DNA of 35,824 nt from an uncultured Actinomycetes bacterium (GCA_903892635.1 CAITJH010000047.1:1-35824); one strand, 5' to 3'. Counted from the first letter of the stretch, positions 1-9,059 are shown. Program-made: numbers and translations. Notes: generated by a model not told the origin, from the letters alone.

Positions 1-31
1 ATGGCTGCCCCTTTTGTTATTTAGTTTGTGA

Positions 32-1663
32 TTACTCTGCCGCCATAAATGGATAGCCGTATTCCTTTGCAGGAACCATGGTTTCCTTGATGCTGCGTGC
101 GCTGCTCCAGCGATGCAAGTTCGCTGCGGCTCCGGCTTTGTCGTTTGTGCCTGATGCACGACCGCCACCGAATGGTTGCTGCCCAACGACAGCGCCAGTT
201 GGCTTGTCGTTGATGTAGAAGTTGCCAGCCGAGAAACGAAGCGCATGACTGATTTCATTGATTGCTGAACGATCCTGGGCAATGACGGCGCCGGTGAGTG
301 CGTACTTAGCGATGCCTTCCATTTCGTTCATGACGGTGCGCCAGTTGTTGTCTTCATAAACGTGCACTGCAAGAACTGGTCCGAAGTATTCGTCGGTAAA
401 GAATTCTGCTGTTGGATCAGTTCCAACGAGAACTGTTGGGCGAATGAACCAACCTTCGCTGCGATCGTAGGTTCCACCGGCAGCAACAGTGATTGTGCTA
501 TCCGCATGTGCGCGATCGATTGCGCCACTGACGCGGTTGAATGCCTTTTCGTCGATAACCGCAGTCATGAAGTTGCTAAAGTCGCTCGCGTGACCCTGCT
601 TGATTCCATCAACTTCAGCGAGGAAGTCATCTTTGATCGCATTCCACACTGAACGTGGAACATACGCACGCGAAGCAGCTGAACACTTTTGACCTTGGAA
701 TTCGAAAGCGCCACGAATCATTGCAGTGATCAAAGTGCGATGATCCGCGGACGGATGAGCAAAGATGAAGTCCTTGCCGCCAGTCTCGCCTACTAAGCGT
801 GGGTACGAGCGGTACTTCTCAATGTTGTTTCCAACTGTCTTCCACAAGTGTTGGAACACAGCGGTCGAACCAGTGAAGTGAATACCTGCAAGATCTGGAT
901 CAGATAATGCAACGTCAGAAACGGCAATTCCATCACCGGTCACCATGTTGATGACACCGGCTGGTAAACCTGCAGCTTCGAGCAAGTCCATCGTGATCGA
1001 TGCAGCAAGCTGTTGTGTTGGTGATGGCTTCCATACGACGGTATTACCCATCAAGGCAGGTGCGGTCGGCAGGTTGCCCGCGATAGCGGTGAAGTTAAAC
1101 GGCGTGATCGCGTAAACGAATCCCTCGAGTGGACGATGGTCGGTGCGGTTCCATACACCAGGTGATGACACTGGCTGTTCTTCCATGATCTGACGTGCAA
1201 AGTGCACGTTGAAGCGCCAGAAGTCAATGAGTTCGCACGAAGCATCGATCTCAGCTTGGAATGCAGTCTTGGACTGACCCCAAACTGTTGCAGCGAGAAC
1301 CTTCTCGCGCCATGGTCCAGACAACAAATCGGCAGCACGCAAAATCACGGCAGCACGCTCGTCGAATGGCAGATCGCGCCACATTGGTGCAGCAGCCTTC
1401 GCAGCAGCAATCGCCGCAGTCGCATCGGCGTGTGTTGAATTGCCAGTTACGCCAAGAACGCGTGAGTGCTCGTGCGGACTACGCACTTCAATGGGATCTC
1501 CTGAGGCCATCTTCTTGATGCCACCGATGACGTTTGGCAACTCATGTTGAGTTGTGACGATGTCGTTGATGGCAGCCTTTAAGCGTGCACGTTCTGGAGT
1601 ACCAGGTGCGAATGTGCCGATTGGCTCGTTGTACGGGGCGGGAACATGTGAAACAGCATCCAT
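32..1663 (-). CDS. pruA: L-glutamate gamma-semialdehyde (1-pyrroline-5-carboxylate) dehydrogenase
   Basis: This enzyme oxidises glutamate-5-semialdehyde (from P5C) to glutamate with NAD+, the second step of proline catabolism, in the cytoplasm. The 543-residue protein is a full-length aldehyde dehydrogenase of the PruA subfamily. The visible signatures are the TPFNFTAIAGNLPTAPALMG region near residues 187-206, the general-base Glu293 in VGETGGKDF, the nucleophile Cys327 in GQKCSAASR, and a C-terminal QPFGGGRASGTNDKAG segment typical of P5C dehydrogenases. The ATG at 1661-1663 has no clear ribosome binding site. It is divergent from the small gene at 1707, with only 43 bp between them. No proline dehydrogenase (putA/prodh) lies in the window; it may be beyond the left edge. 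No terminator is visible in positions 1-31. Confidence 0.95.
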   Translation of the reverse strand: MDAVSHVPAPYNEPIGTFAPGTPERARLKAAINDIVTTQHELPNVIGGIKKMASGDPIEVRSPHEHSRVLGVTGNSTHADATAAIAAAKAAAPMWRDLPFDERAAVILRAADLLSGPWREKVLAATVWGQSKTAFQAEIDASCELIDFWRFNVHFARQIMEEQPVSSPGVWNRTDHRPLEGFVYAITPFNFTAIAGNLPTAPALMGNTVVWKPSPTQQLAASITMDLLEAAGLPAGVINMVTGDGIAVSDVALSDPDLAGIHFTGSTAVFQHLWKTVGNNIEKYRSYPRLVGETGGKDFIFAHPSADHRTLITAMIRGAFEFQGQKCSAASRAYVPRSVWNAIKDDFLAEVDGIKQGHASDFSNFMTAVIDEKAFNRVSGAIDRAHADSTITVAAGGTYDRSEGWFIRPTVLVGTDPTAEFFTDEYFGPVLAVHVYEDNNWRTVMNEMEGIAKYALTGAVIAQDRSAINEISHALRFSAGNFYINDKPTGAVVGQQPFGGGRASGTNDKAGAAANLHRWSSARSIKETMVPAKEYGYPFMAAE

Positions 1664-1706
1664 TGGTACATACTGACAGCACTAGGCCCTTCAAGGACAG
1701 TTGAGT

Positions 1707-2072
1707 ATGAAAATTTGGATGCCGTGTTCGCCACATCAGGCAGCACAATTTGTCGCTAATGGCTCGCTCGAACTAGCTTCAGGCTTTGCCATCACGCCGC
1801 AGTGGGCGCAGGCAATCAATGATGACGACGAAGAATTCCTTGAGGACGTGATGCTTGATCAGGCCGGTCATCAAGAACGAGTGGTTATCGTTGCCCAGCT
1901 TGCCGCTGACATCGTGGACCCTGAAATTGGTGCCGTCACAGTAAGCGAGCCTTTATCCCTTAAGAAAGTGCACGCCTTTTTCGCCAAAAGCGATGCGACA
2001 GATGACGAGTTTTCGTGGTTTGGCCCAACGGAGGGTGCCAATCTCCTCGATTTCTTGGGTATTTCGGCCTGA
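1707..2072 (+). CDS. Small DUF6912-like actinobacterial protein of unknown function
   Basis: This is a 121-residue acidic protein without a signal peptide or membrane segment. Its pattern (AITPQWAQAINDDDEEFLEDV followed by an RVVIVAQL strand and a late DEFSWFGP segment) resembles the DUF6912 family of small actinobacterial proteins. I recall that family from its DEEELEY-like stretch and its final LLWY-type motif; the assignment is from memory and moderately sure. No catalytic motif is evident and the function is unknown. I chose the ATG at 1707 over the in-frame TTG at 1701 because AAGGA at 1693-1697 is 9 nt from the ATG but only 3 nt from the TTG. The gene ends 6 bp before the first CIRCE operator of groES. 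Confidence 0.7.
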   Translation: MKIWMPCSPHQAAQFVANGSLELASGFAITPQWAQAINDDDEEFLEDVMLDQAGHQERVVIVAQLAADIVDPEIGAVTVSEPLSLKKVHAFFAKSDATDDEFSWFGPTEGANLLDFLGISA

Positions 2073-2078
2073 CGCCTG

Positions 2079-2105
2079 TTGGCACTCGAGTTGACCGAGT
2101 GCCAA
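2079..2105. promoter_or_regulatory. CIRCE operator 1 (HrcA binding site) upstream of groES
   Basis: TTGGCACTC, 9 bp, GAGTGCCAA is a perfect inverted repeat. It matches the CIRCE consensus TTAGCACTC-N9-GAGTGCTAA except for a compensated A-to-G / T-to-C pair. Its spacer holds the -35 hexamer TTGACC at 2091-2096, so bound HrcA would block RNA polymerase. Confidence 0.93.
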
Positions 2106-2119
2106 TTCCTGCTTAGATT
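2091..2119 (+). promoter_or_regulatory. groES-groEL promoter
   Basis: A -35 box TTGACC (2091-2096) and a -10 box TAGATT (2114-2119) are 17 bp apart, a good SigA-type promoter. The -35 box lies inside CIRCE 1. The predicted start, near 2126, falls at the left arm of CIRCE 2. Confidence 0.75.
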
Positions 2120-2124
2120 TGGAC

Positions 2125-2151
2125 TTAGCACTCCGACCCGTCGGGTGCTAA
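2125..2151. promoter_or_regulatory. CIRCE operator 2 (HrcA binding site) upstream of groES
   Basis: TTAGCACTC (2125-2133), 9 bp, GGGTGCTAA (2143-2151) is the canonical CIRCE element with one mismatch in the right arm. It covers the predicted transcription start of the groE operon, 46 bp centre-to-centre from CIRCE 1. It would also sit at the 5' end of the mRNA. Confidence 0.95.
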
Positions 2152-2182
2152 AAAATCATCGAGTAATAACAGGAGTTAGACC

Positions 2183-2482
2183 ATGTCGGTCAACATTAAG
2201 CCACTTGAGGATCGCATCCTCGTACAGTCGTTGGAAGCCGAGCAGACCACCGCTTCAGGTTTGGTCATCCCTGATACCGCCAAGGAAAAGCCACAAGAGG
2301 GCACCGTCATTGCAGTGGGCCCAGGCCGCTTTGATGAATCAGGCGAAAAGCGTATTCCGCTCGACGTAAAGGTCGGCGACGTCGTTATCTATTCAAAGTA
2401 CGGCGGCACCGAAGTTAAGTACAGCGGTCAGGAATACTTGCTGCTCGCAGCTCGCGACATTCTTGCAATCGTCGAGAAGTAA
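2183..2482 (+). CDS. groES: Co-chaperonin GroES (Cpn10)
   Basis: GroES is the 10-kDa lid of the GroEL folding chamber in the cytoplasm. The 99-residue protein has the usual length. It begins with the family signature [11 protein letters not shown] and contains the mobile loop ending in TASGLVIP (about residues 22-30) that contacts GroEL. It ends in [15 protein letters not shown], as expected. The ATG at 2183 is preceded by AGGAG (2171-2175) with a 7-nt spacer. It is the first gene of a two-gene heat-shock operon with groEL, under two CIRCE operators, so HrcA repression is expected; hrcA itself is not in the window. A large hairpin separates it from groEL. Confidence 0.98.
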   Translation: MSVNIKPLEDRILVQSLEAEQTTASGLVIPDTAKEKPQEGTVIAVGPGRFDESGEKRIPLDVKVGDVVIYSKYGGTEVKYSGQEYLLLAARDILAIVEK

Positions 2483-2496
2483 AGACCATTAGACAA

Positions 2497-2533
2497 ACGC
2501 GAGCGCTCCTGATTTTTCAGGGGCGTTTCGCGT
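2497..2533 (+). promoter_or_regulatory. Large hairpin between groES and groEL
   Basis: ACGCGA (2497-2502) pairs with TCGCGT (2528-2533), and CGCTCCTGA (2504-2512) pairs with TCAGGGGCG (2517-2525, one G-U pair) across a TTTT loop. About 15 pairs form with a small internal loop. No U-tract follows (GTCAAAACC), so it is probably not an efficient terminator. An mRNA processing, stability or partial attenuation element is likelier. It ends 22 nt before the groEL start and 11 nt before its ribosome binding site. Confidence 0.7.
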
Positions 2534-2546
2534 GTCAAAACCTTAG

Positions 2547-4184
<1,638 letters not shown>

Positions 4185-4192
4185 TTAGTTGT

Positions 4193-4238
4193 CCCAATAA
4201 AAAAATCCCTCCGAGCGATCGGGGGGATTTTTTGTTTA
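4193..4238. terminator. Bidirectional terminator, left copy of the 46-bp direct repeat
   Basis: AAAAAATCCCTCCGA and TCGGGGGGATTTTTT form a strong stem around a short loop, with an A-tract before and a T-tract after. It therefore serves both groEL (+) and the SIS gene (-). The same 46-bp unit recurs at 17430-17475 with two substitutions, both in or beside the loop (CG here, TA there). The last three bases (4236-4238) are the TAA stop of the minus-strand SIS gene. Confidence 0.93.
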
Positions 4239-5273
4239 CAACGTCATTGTCACTTTCGATAATCCGCGAGGTGCGTCAGGATTGTGCCCGCGTGTAATTG
4301 CCATTCTCACGATCACTTCTTGAAGCGCGATGATTTCAATCAATGGTGAAAGTTCGTCTGGAAGTGAATGATCGATCGCAAAACTTGCAGAGCCAAAATG
4401 CAATTGAGCCGATGGGCCAAAAACTATTAAGTTACTCGTCGCATCAGCGAGCCTTTCCAGTGTTGGAAGGATTGAGTTTTGTGCATCGCCGGCAGGGCAC
4501 ACTGCAATTACATGAGTATCACTTGCGACCATTGCCATTGGACCGTGCAACAAGTCCGCAGCACTAAATGCGTGAGCATCAAAATAACTTGTCTCCATTA
4601 TTTTGAGTCCCGCTTCAAGAGCAGAAGGTAACGAATAGCCTCGCCCAGTGAGAATCAATCGGTCTGTTGAAGCAAGGCGTAGGGCAAGTTGATCAAACTC
4701 GACGGTGCGCACTAAGACTGATCGACCAACGTTTGCCAATTCACGTGCTGGCTCGATGCTTTCATTGTTGAGTTTCTTGACAAGCAACCAGAGTGCAAGC
4801 ATCTGCGCCGAATATGACTTCGTTGCAGCGACAGCTGTTTCAACTCCAGCCATTACATCAATGTGAAGATCAACATTATGTGCCAAGGGGGACTCGGGAT
4901 TATTTGTAATCCCAAGAACAAGCGCTCCACCGGCCCGCGACAAGCGGGCAGTTTCGACCAGATCAGGAGAGCCTCCGCTTTGCGAAATCACGACCACCAA
5001 GGTGTTGGCTAATTGAGGCTTCGCTCCGTACACAGTGATTGATGACGGTGACATCAATCCAACAGGTAGTCCTAAGTCAATTTCACAGAGATACTTTCCG
5101 TACAGTGCAGCATGATCACTTGTGCCACGTGCTGCGAAGAGTACGAACTTCGGAGCGTAGTCACGAATCGCTTGAACTACTGGGTCAATTCGACTGGCTT
5201 GCTCAACTGAGCGATCGAAGGTAGCGGGTTGTTCCGCTATCTCGGCGCGCATAAAACTGCCTACTTCGGTCAT
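4236..5273 (-). CDS. SIS-domain sugar-phosphate deaminase/isomerase (NagB-II-like; possible deglycase)
   Basis: The 345-residue protein matches the isomerase half of GlmS and lacks the N-terminal glutaminase domain. It has two SIS domains. The first spans about residues 40-165, with ARGTSDHAALYGKYL, SQSGGS (98-103, phosphate binding) and TKSYSAQ. The second begins near 207, with GRGYSLPSALEAGLKIMETS and LLHGPMAMV, and the protein ends in PRGLSKVTMTL. This architecture is typical of NagB-II glucosamine-6-phosphate deaminases. Fructosamine-6-phosphate deglycases of the FrlB/FraB kind share the fold and are the main alternative. The ATG has AAAGG about 7 nt upstream. It is divergent from the GntR gene, whose likely start is 41 bp away, and is probably its regulatory target. 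Its stop codon lies in the left terminator repeat. Confidence 0.85.
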   Translation of the reverse strand: MTEVGSFMRAEIAEQPATFDRSVEQASRIDPVVQAIRDYAPKFVLFAARGTSDHAALYGKYLCEIDLGLPVGLMSPSSITVYGAKPQLANTLVVVISQSGGSPDLVETARLSRAGGALVLGITNNPESPLAHNVDLHIDVMAGVETAVAATKSYSAQMLALWLLVKKLNNESIEPARELANVGRSVLVRTVEFDQLALRLASTDRLILTGRGYSLPSALEAGLKIMETSYFDAHAFSAADLLHGPMAMVASDTHVIAVCPAGDAQNSILPTLERLADATSNLIVFGPSAQLHFGSASFAIDHSLPDELSPLIEIIALQEVIVRMAITRGHNPDAPRGLSKVTMTL

Positions 5274-5301
5274 GGGTGAACCTTTCGAGTCGTGGGTCTG
5301 G

Positions 5302-5307
5302 TACTTT
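5302..5307 (+). promoter_or_regulatory. -10 box for a leaderless GntR-regulator transcript
   Basis: TACTTT (TANNNT) ends 7 nt before the GTG at 5315, so transcription would begin at the start codon. No convincing -35 box was found. This supports starting the regulator at 5315 rather than at the GTG at 5276, which lies only 2 bp from the divergent SIS start. Confidence 0.5.
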
Positions 5308-5314
5308 TCGTTTC

Positions 5315-6109
5315 GTGACTGAAAATCAATCCAAGCTGCGGTACGAGATCGTCAAGGACATGATCCTTGGCATCATCGCTGACCAGCGCCTTCAACCGGG
5401 AGATCGACTTCCAACTTCGACTGAGTTGGCCGAACAATCCGGATTCAGTCTGATTTCGGTACGACGTGCATTGGACGAATTGGAACGAGCCGGACGTATC
5501 CAACGCCAACAAGGTGTTGGAACTTTTGTTGCGCAAAATCGCATCATGTCTGCGCCAGCTCGTACTGGTGAATTGTTGGAAACATTGGGTGGTCCTGATC
5601 ACGGGGCCAAACTCACAACCGAACTGGTCAGTATTAAAGCGGCGGTCCCTAGTTCGACGATCGCGGCCAACCTTCGTCTTGCTGATGGGCTTCCGGTTTG
5701 GGAAGTAGTTCGTCGCCGCATGCTCAGCGGCAAACCAATGATTGCTGAAACCGCTGTTATTCCGATGCAACTTGCTCCAACACTCGACGAAGAATGGCTG
5801 CGAGCTGGTAAATCGTTGTACGGACATCTGGCTACGAAGTACGGCTTGATTGATCAACATGAAGAACAATTTTTGGAAGTAACGGTGCCCACTTCTCACG
5901 AACGTGAGCAACTTGAATTGCCCACTCGCGAAAACATTGTTCGGGTGCGCGGTGTCAGCTATACCGAAGACGGCACTCCGTTCGACTGTTTCCAACAGAT
6001 TTATCCCGCCCGTCAGTTCGTGTTTTTTGTTTCTGGTTCCCAACAAAAACACCTACTGCCATCTGCAAATCCCAGTGATTGGAGTGTTACTCCACTGGGC
6101 AAAGGCTAG
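5315..6109 (+). CDS. GntR-family (HutC/UTRA) transcriptional regulator of the islet
   Basis: This is a DNA-binding repressor or activator, 264 residues from the GTG at 5315. The N-terminal winged helix covers about residues 5-75: KLRYEIVKDMILG, RLQPGDRLPTSTELAEQSG, SVRRALDELERAGRIQRQQGVGTFV. The rest is a UTRA ligand-binding domain (about 90-240) with VVRRRMLSGKPMIAETAVIP and a late VRVRGVSYTEDGTPFDCFQQIYPA. UTRA domains of this class often sense sugar phosphates; NagR/DasR relatives bind GlcNAc-6-P or GlcN-6-P, which suits the adjacent SIS enzyme. An in-frame GTG at 5276 would give a longer form (277 aa) and cannot be excluded. Its TAG stop lies inside a perfect palindrome at 6104-6124, a candidate operator. 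Confidence 0.88.
   Translation: MTENQSKLRYEIVKDMILGIIADQRLQPGDRLPTSTELAEQSGFSLISVRRALDELERAGRIQRQQGVGTFVAQNRIMSAPARTGELLETLGGPDHGAKLTTELVSIKAAVPSSTIAANLRLADGLPVWEVVRRRMLSGKPMIAETAVIPMQLAPTLDEEWLRAGKSLYGHLATKYGLIDQHEEQFLEVTVPTSHEREQLELPTRENIVRVRGVSYTEDGTPFDCFQQIYPARQFVFFVSGSQQKHLLPSANPSDWSVTPLGKG
6071..6099 (+). repeat. Imperfect hairpin at the end of the GntR gene
   Basis: CCCAGT (6071-6076) pairs with ACTGGG (6094-6099), and GGAGT (6081-6085) pairs with ACTCC (6089-6093). A GATT bulge and GTT loop remain unpaired. It lies in the last codons of the regulator, 4 bp before the palindrome, so two stems stand in tandem ahead of the aminotransferase promoter. Confidence 0.5.
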
Positions 6110-6124
6110 AAACGGTTTCTAGCC
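6104..6124. promoter_or_regulatory. Perfect 21-bp palindrome, candidate operator of the islet regulator
   Basis: GGCTAGAAAC and GTTTCTAGCC flank a single central G with no mismatch. It includes the GntR TAG stop (6107-6109) and lies 15 bp upstream of the -35 box of the aminotransferase promoter. No U-tract follows, so an operator is likelier than a terminator. Which regulator binds is not shown by the sequence. Confidence 0.55.
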
Positions 6125-6139
6125 AATTTGGTAAAAGTC

Positions 6140-6168
6140 TTGCCTAATCATTATGCAGAGTATAAGGT
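6140..6168 (+). promoter_or_regulatory. Promoter of the aminotransferase gene (leaderless)
   Basis: TTGCCT (6140-6145), 17 bp, TAAGGT (6163-6168). The predicted start falls at the GTG at 6176, 7 nt after the -10 box. This decides the start codon against the upstream TTG at 6128. Confidence 0.65.
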
Positions 6169-6175
6169 TACGAGC

Positions 6176-7531
6176 GTGACCACGACTGAATTCGATAAAG
6201 AATATGCCGAACTAGCAAAGCGCTCTGGTGAACTTTTCCAGCGCGCGAGCGAAATCATCCCTGGCGGTGCAGGCAGTAGTGCCCGTACACGCAAGTTTGG
6301 ATGGAAGCCATACCCACTCTTCATCAAAGATGGGTTAGGTTCCCGGATCACCGATGTCGATGGCAACGAATATATCGATTACCTACTTGGACTTGGTCCG
6401 ATGATTTTGGGGCACCGAAATCCAGTGGTAACCGAAGCTGTTGTCAATGCGATTCGTGACTATGGAACATGTTTCGGTTTGCCATACGAACTTGAAATTG
6501 AAGCAGCACAAAAAGTTGTTGATGCAGTTCCAAGTATCGAAATGGTTCGCTTCACGAACTCTGGTTCAGAAGCAGTGGGTTCAGCGGTACGTATTGCTCG
6601 AGCGGTAACGGGGCGGCGCTTGATCGTGCGTTTCGAGGGTCATTACCACGGCTGGCAAGACACGGTCTACTGGAGTAATCACGTAGACCCTAAGGAAGCT
6701 GGCCCTGCCGATCATCCTCGTCCAGTGCGATCAGGTCCTGGTGTTCCCCAAGAACTCGAAGACACATTGCTCGTACTGACGTGGAATGATCCAGAAAGTT
6801 TTGTGAAGTTGATGAAAGAGCGCGGTGAAGAAATCGCCGCAGTCATCACGGAGCCAGCTGTATTTAATACAGGTTGCATCCTTCCTGAGCCGGGTTATTT
6901 AGAACTGCTTCGTTCTGAAACAAAAAAGTACGGTTCGCTTCTGATCTTTGACGAAGTGATTACTGGATTCCGATTTGCTCGCGGTGGCGCTCAAGAATGG
7001 TTCAATGTCATGCCCGACATGACAACGATGGCCAAGGGCATTGGTGGTGGCTTCCCAGTTGCTGCAATCGGTGGCACTAAAGAAGTGATGAGCATTATTG
7101 CTGAAGGTCGGTACTCGCACTCAGGTACTTACAACGCGAATGTCATTCAGTGCGCTGCTGTGAGTGCAACTATGGACCTTCTCGCTGAGCCCGGCTTGTA
7201 CGAGCGCCAACGTGCATTGGGCTTCCGTCTTGCCGATGGCATTACCACGATGGCAGAAGACGCTGGTTTCCCATCGCGCATCGACGGAATTGGCACAGTG
7301 TTCCAACTGTGGTTCACTGAACATCCAATTCATAACTGGCGTGATGCAGAGAAGTATTCCAACGAAGAACTCTTCACGCAGTGGTACCAAGAAATGCTCA
7401 AGCGTGGCGTGCTGTTCCATCCAAGCCATCTCGAAAATCTATTCGTGTCACTAGTGCATACTGATGCTGACATTGATCGAACACTGGAGGCGGCTCAGGA
7501 TGCACTCACCGCAATGGCGCGTCGAGGATAG
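6176..7531 (+). CDS. Class III PLP-dependent aminotransferase, HemL-like
   Basis: The 451-residue protein belongs to the glutamate-1-semialdehyde aminomutase / class III aminotransferase family. Visible features (numbered from the GTG at 6176) are NSGSEA near 128-133 (phosphate binding), GHYHGW near 155-160, FDEVITGFR with the pyridine-binding Asp near 259, and the Schiff-base Lys near 287 in MAKGIGGGFPVAAIGG. True HemL belongs to tetrapyrrole synthesis, but here the partners are a sugar kinase, an SIS enzyme and a peptide transporter. An amino-sugar, amino-alcohol or omega-amine substrate is therefore more likely. The longer reading from 6128 is disfavoured by the promoter. It overlaps the downstream kinase by 32 nt, so the two are probably translationally coupled. 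Confidence 0.85.
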   Translation: MTTTEFDKEYAELAKRSGELFQRASEIIPGGAGSSARTRKFGWKPYPLFIKDGLGSRITDVDGNEYIDYLLGLGPMILGHRNPVVTEAVVNAIRDYGTCFGLPYELEIEAAQKVVDAVPSIEMVRFTNSGSEAVGSAVRIARAVTGRRLIVRFEGHYHGWQDTVYWSNHVDPKEAGPADHPRPVRSGPGVPQELEDTLLVLTWNDPESFVKLMKERGEEIAAVITEPAVFNTGCILPEPGYLELLRSETKKYGSLLIFDEVITGFRFARGGAQEWFNVMPDMTTMAKGIGGGFPVAAIGGTKEVMSIIAEGRYSHSGTYNANVIQCAAVSATMDLLAEPGLYERQRALGFRLADGITTMAEDAGFPSRIDGIGTVFQLWFTEHPIHNWRDAEKYSNEELFTQWYQEMLKRGVLFHPSHLENLFVSLVHTDADIDRTLEAAQDALTAMARRG

Positions 7532-8975
7532 TCACAACGTCTTCATTGGCCTCGATCTTGGAACCTCCGGTCTCAAGGGCCTAGCAGTTTCTGTCGATGG
7601 TCACGTTCTTGCACGAGGTCATTCAAGTTATGCGACTCATCGACCGCAAGCTGGAGCATCCGAGCAGGATGCGAATGAGTGGCTTAGCGCTGTATTCGAT
7701 GTTGTTACACAGTTAGCCAGGCAAGTTCCCAGTCAGCAGTGGGCGAGTATTGGACTATCGGGAATGATTCCCACATTGGTGTGCCTCGATAGTAAATATG
7801 AACCAGTTGGTCGAGCTATTACGTGGGAAGACGGACGTGCAGATGAGTTCGGAGACCAACTGCGAAGCTCCTATGGCGAACAGGCTCTGTATGAATTGAC
7901 GGGCCAATGGGTCGACGGTCGATACTTGCTTCCGATGTGGTCTCGACTGCGAGAAGTTGAACCTGAGCGCATTGCAAACACACAAGCAATCGCAGGAGCG
8001 AAAGACTTTATCTTCGCCAAACTCACAGGGCTTTTGGCAACCGACCCGAGCACCGCAACAGGTACAGGTTGTTATCGACTCAGTGATGGCACATGGGATG
8101 CAAAGGTATTGCAACTTGCAAGTTGCGAAGTAGCGTTGCCTGAAATCCTGCCGAGCACATACGCGCATGAATTAAGTGAGAGCGCTGCCAAGTGGCTAGG
8201 ACTTCCCATCGGACTTCCGGTATGCCTTGGCGCAGCCGACTCGGTCTTGGGTGCATTGGGCATGGGCGTAGACCAAGATGGCTCGATTGCTTATGTTGCA
8301 GGAACAAGCACGGTGATCCTTGGCGTGACTCGCAATGTTCCAATTGATCCGCTACATCGGTTTATTGTCACGCCAATGGCAACTGATAGCCTTTGGGGCG
8401 TCGAAATGGATTTGCTTTCGACTGGCGGTGCGATTCGATGGTTTGCAGGCTTACTTGGTCAATCCGACGAAGCTCAGGCGCTCGAATTAGCTGAGCAGGC
8501 AACATCAGAAAACCTTCCAGTATTTCTTCCGTATGTTGCACCGGGGGAGCAAGGAGCATTGTGGGATCCAACGTTGACCGGAACCGTTGTCGGTCTGGAG
8601 CTGTCTCATACTTCTGGTGATCTTATGCGCGCATTGATTGATGGCATCGTTTGTGAAAGCCTGCGATGCGTTGACGTACTTGAAGATATCGGATTTCCTG
8701 CGGGTACGTTAAGAGTTGCTGGTGGCAGCGCATTGAATCCGTGGTTCCGTCAGCAACTCGCAGATGCTACAGGTCGTGCAGTTGTTGCTCCAGTTGATGG
8801 TGATAGTGACTATTCAGCACTTGGGGCTGCCATGATCGCAGCATATTCACAGGCTCGTGAAATTACTCAAGCTGCTCAGGCGACAACAACAATTTCTGCA
8901 CGTACAAATAAACGAGACATTTGGCGTGAACGTTTTGATCGATATGACGCGATCCGTAAGGCAGCGCATCGATAG
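7500..8975 (+). CDS. FGGY-family carbohydrate kinase (xylulokinase-like)
   Basis: This is an ATP-dependent sugar kinase of the FGGY family, 491 residues. The N-terminal phosphate-binding motif is FIGLDLGTSGLKGLAVS (about residues 15-31). The ITWEDGRA segment near 108-115, the CLGAADSVLGALG catalytic-Asp region near 242-254, YVAGTSTVILG, and the C-terminal ATP-binding stretch RVAGGSALNPWFRQQLAD (about 403-420) followed by DYSALGAAMIAA are all present. The exact sugar cannot be read from the sequence. I chose the ATG at 7500 because GGAGG at 7486-7490 is 9 nt upstream; an ATG-type start further up at 7464 has no such site. It lies inside the end of the aminotransferase gene. An 84-bp gap with a possible promoter follows before the transporter genes. 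Confidence 0.88.
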   Translation: MHSPQWRVEDSHNVFIGLDLGTSGLKGLAVSVDGHVLARGHSSYATHRPQAGASEQDANEWLSAVFDVVTQLARQVPSQQWASIGLSGMIPTLVCLDSKYEPVGRAITWEDGRADEFGDQLRSSYGEQALYELTGQWVDGRYLLPMWSRLREVEPERIANTQAIAGAKDFIFAKLTGLLATDPSTATGTGCYRLSDGTWDAKVLQLASCEVALPEILPSTYAHELSESAAKWLGLPIGLPVCLGAADSVLGALGMGVDQDGSIAYVAGTSTVILGVTRNVPIDPLHRFIVTPMATDSLWGVEMDLLSTGGAIRWFAGLLGQSDEAQALELAEQATSENLPVFLPYVAPGEQGALWDPTLTGTVVGLELSHTSGDLMRALIDGIVCESLRCVDVLEDIGFPAGTLRVAGGSALNPWFRQQLADATGRAVVAPVDGDSDYSALGAAMIAAYSQAREITQAAQATTTISARTNKRDIWRERFDRYDAIRKAAHR

Positions 8976-8976
8976 A

Positions 8977-8995
8977 CGTTCATACAGACTGAACG
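8977..8995. repeat. Inverted repeat between the kinase and transporter genes
   Basis: CGTTCA (8977-8982) and TGAACG (8990-8995) flank a 7-bp spacer, directly after the kinase stop. It could be an operator half-site pair or a weak hairpin. No U-tract follows. Confidence 0.35.
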
Positions 8996-9024
8996 CCACG
9001 ATTGAATAACATATCTCAATTCCC

Positions 9025-9053
9025 TTGACGGTCGTATATGCGTCTGGTTCACT
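9025..9053 (+). promoter_or_regulatory. Possible promoter of the dipeptide-type ABC transporter genes
   Basis: A good -35 hexamer TTGACG (9025-9030) is followed 17 bp later by a poor -10, TTCACT (9048-9053). This would place the start at the ATG at 9060, again leaderless. The second base of the -10 deviates from TANNNT, so confidence is limited. Confidence 0.4.
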
Positions 9054-9059
9054 CATCTT

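Noticed and set aside
4236-5273. SIS gene as GlmS (glucosamine-6-phosphate synthase)
   Set aside because: The N-terminal glutaminase domain with its Cys is absent, so it cannot make GlcN-6-P from glutamine.
5270-6052. A 260-residue antisense frame opposite the GntR gene
   Set aside because: It covers a clearly conserved regulator gene, resembles no family, and is rich in Arg/Ser/Phe as expected of an antisense shadow.
6176-7531. Annotation of the class III aminotransferase as HemL (tetrapyrrole synthesis)
   Set aside because: The fold fits, but no other heme gene is nearby and all neighbours belong to uptake and sugar catabolism. I kept the general family name.
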